This document shows positions 32,892-39,424 of a stretch of 39,424 nt of DNA, piece after piece. The position numbers and the translations under genes were made by a program. The stretch covers positions 1 to 39,424 of the forward strand of contig NZ_CASEGO010000017.1 in NCBI RefSeq assembly GCF_949287625.1. The letters run 5' to 3'. Under the pieces are notes generated by a model. The model saw only the letters and a list, made by a program, of their open reading frames with translations, searched no databases and had not been told where the DNA came from. Origin of the DNA: an uncultured Brachyspira sp. (lineage in GTDB: Bacteria > Spirochaetota > Brachyspiria > Brachyspirales > Brachyspiraceae). Each line of letters begins with the position of its first letter. Position 1 is the stretch's first letter.

Positions 32892-34265
32892 GTGAGATTT
32901 TATTCTACTTTATTTTTAAGTTTAATATTCAGTTTAGCTTTATATTCTCAGGAAGCAGATACAAATACTCTTAATACTGCTGCAGAAACAAATAAAATTG
33001 CTATAACATTGGAAGATGCCTTAACTATAGCTTTTGATAATGACAAAACATTAAAACAAGCTGAATATGATGTTCGCATAGCACAAGTTCAAAAAGATGC
33101 CTCATTTTCTGATTTATTTATGCCTTCTTTAAGCATAAGCGGAGGATTAAATCTATCCGAATCTCAGGAATATACTGTGAATAATATGTCAACAGGTGTT
33201 TATTCAAGTCCAGATACTTGGTCTGCTAGTGCCTCTTTATCAAAAACGCTTTTCACTGGTTTTAGAAATTGGAACACTGACAGAGCCAGAGATATTAATC
33301 TTCAGATGCAGAAAGATATCTATTATGATGAAAAGAAAAATGTTGATCTCAATACCAAATTAAATTTTTACAATACATTCGTAGCACAGGAAAATTACAG
33401 AGTATACTTACAGCAGCAGATGAATTACAGCAATAGAATGAGAGAAACATATATAAAATACAGAAATGGTCAGGTTTCAGAATATGAATATTTAAATGCT
33501 AAAGTACAGTATGAAACTACAAAGCCTCAGGTTGTAACATTAAGCAATCAGTATCAGAGTTTAAAATTAACATTTATACGACAGATTGGACTTACAAATG
33601 CAGCTGATGAAGTAGATTTGGTAGGAAGTATACTAGATGCCACTAATATTACACTTCCAGATATGGCATATGATGATTTGCTTACTATTATTATGAATAA
33701 TAATATAGAATTAAAAAATATGAGCAGCAATTTGGAGATGCTGGAATATAACAGAAGAGTAGCAAGAAGTTATTTATGGCCTACATTATCAGCAAGTGCT
33801 AATGTAGGGGTAACTACAGTAGATAAAGTAAAAATGGAAAACGGTACATTTACAAAAAACAGAGGCGGAGAGTTTAACTGGGGAGTAGGATTCTCATTAA
33901 ACTATGCTCTTGACTCATTACTTCCTTTCTCTTCTACCGCAAAAGGAGCCGAAGAAATAGAATTAAGCATAAAACAAATGGAAGTAAATTATGAACAATT
34001 AAGAGATACGATAGAAGTAAGCAGCCGAGACCTAATATCAACAGCTAGGTCTCAGGCTTTAAACTTACAGTCGCAGGCAGAAAATGCAAGAACAGCAGCT
34101 TATGCCCTGCAGATGGCACAAAGGCAGTATAGAGGAGGTACTATATCTATGCTCGAAGTAAATGATGCCGAAGTAGTATATTTAAATGCACAGCTTGCTT
34201 ATTTGCAGGCTATATATGAATATTTTTCAAGTACTTTACAAGTGTTAAAACTTTTAGGTGCTTAA
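32892..34265 (+). CDS. TolC-family outer membrane efflux protein (BesC-like)
   Basis: 457 residues from GTG 32892. An ATG at 32877 is in frame, but AGGAG (32881-32885) lies inside that longer reading and is 6 bases before the GTG, and the GTG start gives a clean signal peptide (RFYSTLFLSLIFSLALYSQ). The mature protein shows the two-fold OEP repeat: ITLEDALTIAFDNDKTLKQAEYDVRIAQVQKDASFSDLFMPSLSISGG, then FTGFRNW, and in the second half LTIIMNNNIELKNMSSNLEMLEYNRRVARSYLWPTLSASANV and AYALQMAQRQYRGGTISMLEVNDAEVVYLNAQLAYLQAIYEY. It forms the trimeric outer-membrane exit duct for the adaptor and RND pump encoded downstream. Confidence 0.93.
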   Translation: MRFYSTLFLSLIFSLALYSQEADTNTLNTAAETNKIAITLEDALTIAFDNDKTLKQAEYDVRIAQVQKDASFSDLFMPSLSISGGLNLSESQEYTVNNMSTGVYSSPDTWSASASLSKTLFTGFRNWNTDRARDINLQMQKDIYYDEKKNVDLNTKLNFYNTFVAQENYRVYLQQQMNYSNRMRETYIKYRNGQVSEYEYLNAKVQYETTKPQVVTLSNQYQSLKLTFIRQIGLTNAADEVDLVGSILDATNITLPDMAYDDLLTIIMNNNIELKNMSSNLEMLEYNRRVARSYLWPTLSASANVGVTTVDKVKMENGTFTKNRGGEFNWGVGFSLNYALDSLLPFSSTAKGAEEIELSIKQMEVNYEQLRDTIEVSSRDLISTARSQALNLQSQAENARTAAYALQMAQRQYRGGTISMLEVNDAEVVYLNAQLAYLQAIYEYFSSTLQVLKLLGA

Positions 34266-34275
34266 GGAGATTATG

Positions 34276-35571
34276 ATGATAAAAAAAATAAGCGTACAAA
34301 TTTTTATAACTATTTTATGCCTTTCTATATTGTCTGTTTCATGCAAAAAATCACAGGCAGACTTAAAAAAGAAAGAAAATCCTATAAGTGTATTGGTAGC
34401 AGCCCCTATAAAACAGCACCTAGATGAATATTTAGAGCTTTCTGCTGAAATTAAAGCTACAAAAGAAGTAGAAATATCTTCAGACGTTCCGGGTAAAATA
34501 GCTAATATACTTAAATATGAAGGAAGTTTTGTTAATAAGGGAGACACTATTGCATTAATTGACAGATTTGTTATAGGTGCAAATTATGCTTATGCCCCAG
34601 CAAGAACTCCTATTTCCGGATATGTTACTACTACTTATATGGCGGTAGGAGCTTCTATAGCAGCATCTACTCCTATAGCAAATGTTGCTGATATAAGCCA
34701 ATTAGAAGTAGAAATACAAGTTCCAGAACGCTCTATATCTGGAATAGAATTGGGTCAGAAGGTATTGATAAGAGTACCTTCTTCTCCTAATAAAGAAATA
34801 GAAGCTAAAATAACAAAAAGAGATTATGCCGTTAATCCTTCAACACGTACATTGATGGTTAAAGCTCTAATAGATAATAAAGACAGACTTTTACTTCCCG
34901 GCATGTTTTCCGATGTTTCAATACTTCTAAACTCTGCTGACAATGTATTTGTTATACCTAACAGTGCAATATTCAGCGATGATTTAGGAAAAAACTATAT
35001 ATATGTTGTAAAAGAGGATAATTCTAATAATCCTCCTCAGGAACTTGCTCAAAGTACAAATAAACAATACAGAGCATATTCAAGAGAAGTTAATATATTA
35101 TTCACTTCAAAAGATAAAGTTGCCTTAAGCAGCGGACTTGAAGAGGGAGAAGAAGTTGTTATGTTCGGACGTGAATTCTTAAAAAATGGTTCATTGGTTA
35201 ATAGAATAGAAAATGACCCTACTATATTAGAATATATCACACCTCAGGCTACTGCGGTTGCATCTGCTAATACTAATCAAAATACATCAGCAAATCAAAA
35301 TGCTATTGTTAAAGAAAATACTGTTAAACAAACAACTGCATCTAAACCTGCAACTGCCGCCAAACAAACTACAACTGCATCTAAACCTGCTACTACTTCT
35401 ACAACTAAACAAACTACAACTACAACTAAACAAACTACAACTACTGCTAAACAAACTACAACTACTGCTAAACAAACTACAACTACTGCTAAACAAACAA
35501 CTACTACTAATACTACAAAAACTACAGAATCAAGCAGCAGTGATAATAGTATTTATTCCATTGGCGGTTAA
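34276..35571 (+). CDS. RND efflux periplasmic adaptor lipoprotein without alpha-hairpin (BesA-like)
   Basis: 431 residues from ATG 34276, chosen because AAGGAG (34264-34269) is 6 bases away; ATG 34273 and the upstream GTG are too close or lack a site. Lipobox LSVSC (Cys 23). Lipoyl domain halves (about 62-95 and 110-130: EVEISSDVPGKIANILKYEGSFVNKGD and TPISGYVTTTYMAVGAS) are joined by only about 15 residues, so the usual coiled-coil hairpin is absent, as described for Borrelia BesA. Beta-barrel LEVEIQVPERSISGIELGQKVLIRV and membrane-proximal domain follow. The tail from about 345 is Thr/Gln/Lys-rich with a seven-residue tandem repeat. It links the inner-membrane pump to the TolC-like duct; starts 10 bases after tolC-like stop. 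Confidence 0.92.
   Translation: MIKKISVQIFITILCLSILSVSCKKSQADLKKKENPISVLVAAPIKQHLDEYLELSAEIKATKEVEISSDVPGKIANILKYEGSFVNKGDTIALIDRFVIGANYAYAPARTPISGYVTTTYMAVGASIAASTPIANVADISQLEVEIQVPERSISGIELGQKVLIRVPSSPNKEIEAKITKRDYAVNPSTRTLMVKALIDNKDRLLLPGMFSDVSILLNSADNVFVIPNSAIFSDDLGKNYIYVVKEDNSNNPPQELAQSTNKQYRAYSREVNILFTSKDKVALSSGLEEGEEVVMFGREFLKNGSLVNRIENDPTILEYITPQATAVASANTNQNTSANQNAIVKENTVKQTTASKPATAAKQTTTASKPATTSTTKQTTTTTKQTTTTAKQTTTTAKQTTTTAKQTTTTNTTKTTESSSSDNSIYSIGG
35407..35508 (+). repeat. 21-bp tandem repeat in adaptor C-terminus
   Basis: Nearly five copies of a 21-bp unit encoding KQTTTTA or KQTTTTT (residues 378-411). In-frame units keep the reading frame at any copy number. Confidence 0.9.
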
Positions 35572-35602
35572 TTATATATTTAATTAAAAGGAGCGATTTT
35601 TT

Positions 35603-38600
35603 ATGAGAAGTTTTATTGAACTAATAGTAAAAAGGCCTGTTGCCGTTTTTATGGGAATAGTTGCCGTTGTAATACTTGGTGCTGTAAGTTTGTCTAGGCT
35701 TCCTGTCGATTTTCTGCCCGACATGGAGCTTCCTTTTATTAGTATTAGAACAACTTATGACAATGCAGGTCCAGAAGAAGTTGAAAAATCTGTTTCTAAA
35801 ATAATTGAAGGAGCTGTTTCATCAGTTAATAACATTAAGGAGGTAAGCTCTACTTCGGAAGAAGAGGACTCAAGAGTTTTTATTGAATTTAACTGGGGAA
35901 GTGATTTGGCTTCTGCTACCGCTGATATAAGAGAGGCTATAGACAGAATAAGAAAATCTCTTCCTGATGATGCAGAAAGCCCTGCCGTATATAAATTCTC
36001 TACCGACAACATTCCAGTTATGGAAATATCATTCTATGGTACTGATAATTTATCTGCTTTATACAATTTAGTTGATAATCAAATATTAACAAGTATAGAA
36101 CAGGTAGGCGGTGTTGCTATGGCCGAAATAAGAGGAGGTCTTAAAACTCAGATTAAAGTTGATGTGGATATGAATAGGCTTCAGGCTTACGGACTTGATA
36201 TTAATACTATTGTAAACACATTAGCGATAGAAAATCAGAATATTTCAGGCGGTGAGACCTATGAAGGCGTTTATAAATATACTTTAAGAACTACAGGTGA
36301 GTTTAAAACTGTTGATGATATAGGAAATGTTGTTGTAGCATTAAAAGATAATAATACTCCTATAAGACTTAGAGAATTAGCTGTTATCTATGAAGGATAT
36401 GATGAAGACGGAGATGTTATTAAAGTTAATGGTACTCCTGCTGTTAACGTTTCTATCAATAAAGAATCTGGTGCTAATACAGTTGCCGTTTCTGAAGGTA
36501 TAAAGAAAAGACTTGATACTCTTAATCTCCCTGAAGGTATAAAATATGAAGTGTTATTTAACAGTGCAGATAATGTTAATAATGCTATAAAAGGAGTACT
36601 TGATACAGCTTGGCAGGGTGGTTTATTTGCTGTTATAATACTTATGATTTATTTGTGGAATGTAAGAACTGTACTTATCATAGCAATATCTATTCCTATG
36701 TCTATTATTGTTACATTTACTTTGATGTATTTCTTCGGTACTACTTTAAATATTATTTCTTTATCTGGACTTGTACTTGGTATTGGTATGATGGTAGATA
36801 ACTCTATTGTTGTACTTGAAAATATATTCTTCTATAGGAACAATGGCTATGGTAAATATTCTTCTGCTATAGATGGTACTTCTACTGTGGCACTTGCTAT
36901 ATCTGCCTCTACTCTTACTACAATAGCTGTATTTTTACCTTTCCTTTTTGTAGAAGGTCAGACTGGTCAGATGTTTAGAGACTTGTGTATTACTGTTACT
37001 GTTTCTATGATAGCTTCTTTGGCTGTAGCTTTAACTATTGTACCTATGCTTGGTGCGAGACTTGTAACTACTAAAAAATCTAAATTCTTATCAAAATTTG
37101 AAGATTTCTTTGATAAGCATTTCCACTCAAAAGTAAACTTCATATATGAAAAAGTATTAACATACTCGGTTCATCATAAAAACAGAGTATTAATTCCAGT
37201 TATATTAGTGGTATTTACTGTTATTATTGTAGGATTAATATTCATAGGTAAAGAGGGATTCCCTGAATCTGATGAAGGACAGTTTAGAGCAAGCATTACT
37301 ATGCCTATAGGTACAAGAAAAGAACAGACTGGTGCTTTCGTTGATAGAATGAGAAAAGATGTAGAAGAGGTTGTTGGAAAAGATTTAAGCAGAATTCAAA
37401 CTAGAGCAAGATCTGGTTCTGATGCCAATAAAGGTGAAATCAGAGCAAAACTTATAGATAAATCTGACGGAAGAACTATTGAAACAGCTGAATATGTTGA
37501 GCTTGTTAGAAAAAAATTAGCTAGCTACCCTGCTACTATTAACGTAGATACAGTTAGCAGTATGAGAGGAGGCGGAAATAGTGACTCCAGCGGTATTGAT
37601 ATAGATATAGTAGGAGAAGATTTAGTAAGAGCTAGAGAGCTTGCTAATAATGTAATAGCTGCTTTACAAGACGTTCCGGGCTTGCGTGATGTACGTTTGA
37701 AAAAAAGTGATGCTAGTCCAGAACTTAATGTTACTGTTAATAGAGATTTAGCTTCTAAAATGGGACTTAATATAAATACTGTCGCTAACTCTATTAAAAC
37801 AAGTTTCGGCGGTACTACTGCTACTAGAATGACTCCAGACAATTCTGATGTTACTGATATTGATGTTATAGTTCAGCTTAATGAAAGAGACAGAATCAAT
37901 ATAGATGACGTTAAGAGAATGCTTATACCTACTACTGCTGGAATGGTTCCAGTATCTGCTATAGCGAATGTTGATAAAAGTTTTGCTCCTTCAGAAATAG
38001 AGAGAAAAAATGACAGCAGAATAACATCAATTACTGCTTCAGGATATGGAAGACCTATGAATCAGATAATGAATGATGTACAGGCTGCTATTAATGAAAA
38101 AGTATTCTTGCCTTCTGGTTTTTCTATTGTTTATTCTGGAGATTATGAAGATATGAATGAGGCTTTCGGGCAGCTTATACAGGCTTTATTCTTGGCTTTG
38201 GTATTAGTTTATGCTATTATGGCTAGTCAGTTTGAATCATATATAGCTCCTTTTGTTATTGCTCTTGCTATACCTTTTGGTTTTGCAGGATCTCTTACAT
38301 TATTATTTATTACTGGACAGACTTTAAGTGTATACAGCGGAATAGGAGTTATAGTGCTTATTGGTATTGTAGTTAATAATGGTATTGTACTTATTGACTA
38401 TATGAATCAGCTTATGCATGAGAAAAAGATTAACGGTGACAAAGCTGCTTTAATAGCTGGTCCTAGACGTTTAAGACCTGTACTTATGACTTCTCTTACT
38501 ACAATATTAGGTCTTCTTCCTATGGCATTATCAAGCGGTGAAGGTAATGAAATGTATCAGCCTTTATCACTTGCTGTACTTGGAGGACTTACTGTTTCTA

Positions 38601-38743
38601 CTATGTTTACTCTTGTTATAGTACCTACTGTTTATGCTGCTATTAGAAACAGAATACCTCTTAAAGACTATGATGCTAAAGACTTGGCTAGTATCGAGAC
38701 TACAGGAAATATTAATGATGCTTTAAGCACACCTGGAAAATAA
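35603..38743 (+). CDS. RND-family inner-membrane efflux pump (AcrB/BesB-like)
   Basis: 1046 residues, full length. Proton-driven trimeric drug exporter. First helix after IELIVKRPVAVFMGIVAVVILGAVSL, porter entry PVDFLPDMELPFISIRTTYDNAGPEEVE, membrane helix 4 with the proton-relay Asp in GIGMMVDNSIVVLENI (a single Asp, as in the SwrC-type branch rather than the Asp-Asp pair of AcrB), FLPFLFVEGQTGQMFRDL, second half GFPESDEGQF, and helix 10-11 GIVVNNGIVLIDYMNQL with RLRPVLMTSLTTILGLLPMA. AAAGGAG precedes the ATG. Third gene of the operon; substrate unknown. Confidence 0.96.
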   Translation: MRSFIELIVKRPVAVFMGIVAVVILGAVSLSRLPVDFLPDMELPFISIRTTYDNAGPEEVEKSVSKIIEGAVSSVNNIKEVSSTSEEEDSRVFIEFNWGSDLASATADIREAIDRIRKSLPDDAESPAVYKFSTDNIPVMEISFYGTDNLSALYNLVDNQILTSIEQVGGVAMAEIRGGLKTQIKVDVDMNRLQAYGLDINTIVNTLAIENQNISGGETYEGVYKYTLRTTGEFKTVDDIGNVVVALKDNNTPIRLRELAVIYEGYDEDGDVIKVNGTPAVNVSINKESGANTVAVSEGIKKRLDTLNLPEGIKYEVLFNSADNVNNAIKGVLDTAWQGGLFAVIILMIYLWNVRTVLIIAISIPMSIIVTFTLMYFFGTTLNIISLSGLVLGIGMMVDNSIVVLENIFFYRNNGYGKYSSAIDGTSTVALAISASTLTTIAVFLPFLFVEGQTGQMFRDLCITVTVSMIASLAVALTIVPMLGARLVTTKKSKFLSKFEDFFDKHFHSKVNFIYEKVLTYSVHHKNRVLIPVILVVFTVIIVGLIFIGKEGFPESDEGQFRASITMPIGTRKEQTGAFVDRMRKDVEEVVGKDLSRIQTRARSGSDANKGEIRAKLIDKSDGRTIETAEYVELVRKKLASYPATINVDTVSSMRGGGNSDSSGIDIDIVGEDLVRARELANNVIAALQDVPGLRDVRLKKSDASPELNVTVNRDLASKMGLNINTVANSIKTSFGGTTATRMTPDNSDVTDIDVIVQLNERDRINIDDVKRMLIPTTAGMVPVSAIANVDKSFAPSEIERKNDSRITSITASGYGRPMNQIMNDVQAAINEKVFLPSGFSIVYSGDYEDMNEAFGQLIQALFLALVLVYAIMASQFESYIAPFVIALAIPFGFAGSLTLLFITGQTLSVYSGIGVIVLIGIVVNNGIVLIDYMNQLMHEKKINGDKAALIAGPRRLRPVLMTSLTTILGLLPMALSSGEGNEMYQPLSLAVLGGLTVSTMFTLVIVPTVYAAIRNRIPLKDYDAKDLASIETTGNINDALSTPGK

Positions 38744-38763
38744 ATTAATAATTAAATAATAAT

Positions 38764-38800
38764 AAAAGGCTTGAGTTTAATACTTGAGCCTTTTTATTTT
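38764..38800 (+). terminator. Terminator of the efflux operon
   Basis: AAAAGGCTTGAGT pairs with ACTTGAGCCTTTT (two wobbles) and is followed by TTTTATTTT. Confidence 0.85.
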
Positions 38801-38837
38801 AACCTTATTTTAATCTACTCATTATAAAATAAAAAAG

Positions 38838-39051
38838 CACTTGGGTGGGAAGCCAGAATAACAGATAAAGCTAAAAAATAAAAATAAGTAAAAACTAACA
38901 AATAGTACCCAAAAATTTAAGGGGGGGAATGAAAACAAATTCTCAAACTTTATTTTAATCCCCGCCCTTTCAGATTTAAAAGCTTTATTTTTTTAATATA
39001 TTTTAATTAAATTTATGAGCCTATATTTCTTCAAGTACACCCGCCCAAGCG
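38838..39051 (+). repeat. Family B MITE-like repeat, copy 2
   Basis: CACTTGGGTGGG at the left and CCCGCCCAAGCG at the right end are imperfect inverted repeats; the interior matches the reverse complement of 15216-15430 throughout. No open frame of note. Confidence 0.85.
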
Positions 39052-39059
39052 TTATTTAA

Positions 39060-39165
39060 ATTAACACTTTCATAAACGCACGCAGAGCCGATTTTTAAAA
39101 TATGGCTTAATTTATAATTACAATTTTCATTACTTATAAGAATTAAGTTAAACGTGCGTTGAATG
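39060..39165. other. Spacer with inverted AACGCACG/CGTGCGTT pair
   Basis: Bases between the two family B copies hold an inverted AACGCACG (around 39074) and CGTGCGTT (around 39153) enclosing AT-rich sequence. It could be another small repeat; no gene. Confidence 0.4.
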
Positions 39166-39185
39166 GAATTATAAAATTTAAAAAG

Positions 39186-39300
39186 CACTTGGGTGGGCAG
39201 CCAGAATGACAGTAAAAACTAAAAGATAAAAAGAAGTTAAAAATAACAGTATAAGACTAAAGAATTTAGAGGGTGGGAATGAAAGTAATTTTTAAAATTT
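39186..39300 (+). repeat. Family B repeat, truncated copy 3
   Basis: Begins CACTTGGGTGGG and follows copy 2 to the GGGTGGGAATGAAAG segment, then stops matching; the right half and terminal CCCGCCCAAGCG are missing and family A sequence starts about 25-30 bases later. Confidence 0.75.
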
Positions 39301-39325
39301 TAATTAGCTGCTTGGTATTCAACAT

Positions 39326-39424
39326 ATATACTAAAAATTTTTAAGTTTGTCAACCGCGAGCTCTCCCTCATCTTCGTTCGGGACGCACGGTATTGTTTAT
39401 TCTTATCAAATGTCAACGATACGT
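39326..39424 (-). repeat. Family A dispersed repeat at right contig end
   Basis: Exact reverse complement of 1-99. Preceded by ACATATATACT, a variant of the AGTATATACT junction. Confidence 0.9.

Noticed and set aside
35258..35587. Leu-rich and Ser/Cys-rich open frames (both strands) over the adaptor tail
   Set aside because: They are other-frame readings of the 21-bp tandem repeat and the Thr/Gln/Lys-rich coding sequence; no ribosome binding site.
1..39424. Terminal inverted repeats as ends of a linear plasmid, phage or transposon
   Set aside because: The repeat also occurs internally, no replication or integration gene is present, and the content is ordinary chromosomal; an assembly break is simpler.

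Overview
The window looks like chromosomal DNA from a Brachyspira-like intestinal spirochaete. The basis is very low GC, Lys/Asn/Ile-rich proteins, short lipoprotein leaders ending in Ser-Cys, near-consensus TTGACA-N15-17-TATAAT promoters and a spirochaete-type TolC/adaptor/RND operon. The genus is an inference. The first and last 99 bases are perfect inverted copies of one dispersed repeat, which also has a diverged internal copy near 31.4 kb, so the window is probably one assembly contig that stopped in a repeat at both ends.

Layout. 0.3-2.3 kb: a membrane-anchored TPR protein with a C-terminal Mrr-like domain, plus a decayed fragment of a third family member (the other intact copy is at 22.9-24.5 kb). 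2.3-3.6 kb: a lone family-1 sugar-binding lipoprotein. 3.8-5.9 kb: an Rrf2-family regulator and hybrid cluster protein (Hcp) operon whose consensus promoter sits inside a 13-bp-arm palindrome. 6.1-10.4 kb: two very AT-rich, co-transcribed DUF262 genes, a probable two-component defence system and the best candidate here for a poorly described system. 10.6-16.3 kb: mostly housekeeping genes (MATE exporter, apt, groES, a membrane protein with an Ig-like domain, smpB, scpB). 16.8-21.1 kb: two paralogous OppA-type peptide-binding lipoproteins, separated by two short opposite-strand genes that both appear frameshifted. 21.3-25.6 kb: an RsiV/DUF3298-like lipoprotein, the second TPR/Mrr-like protein and an N/S-rich TPR lipoprotein. 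25.7-30.2 kb: a leftward cluster of NAD-dependent epimerase with a zinc-finger tail, DNA methyltransferase, PD-(D/E)xK restriction endonuclease (a type II R-M pair overlapping by ATGA) and an EFR1-type flavodoxin-ferredoxin. 30.4-32.4 kb: a double-CAP-domain secreted protein, about 0.9 kb of stacked repeats and a small membrane protein. 32.9-38.7 kb: a tolC-adaptor-RND tripartite efflux operon like Borrelia besCAB, whose adaptor lacks room for the alpha-hairpin. The rest is repeats.

Working together: the efflux operon spans both membranes. Rrf2-Hcp is a self-contained nitrosative-stress module. The DUF262 pair and the R-M pair are probable anti-phage or anti-plasmid functions. Several families of intergenic repeats lie mostly just 3' of genes. 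The most striking family consists of modules with variable GC-rich interiors joined at a palindromic AGTATATACY junction flanked by TTGACAAA/TTTGTCAA. No tRNA, rRNA, tmRNA, CRISPR array, transposase gene or replication origin was seen.
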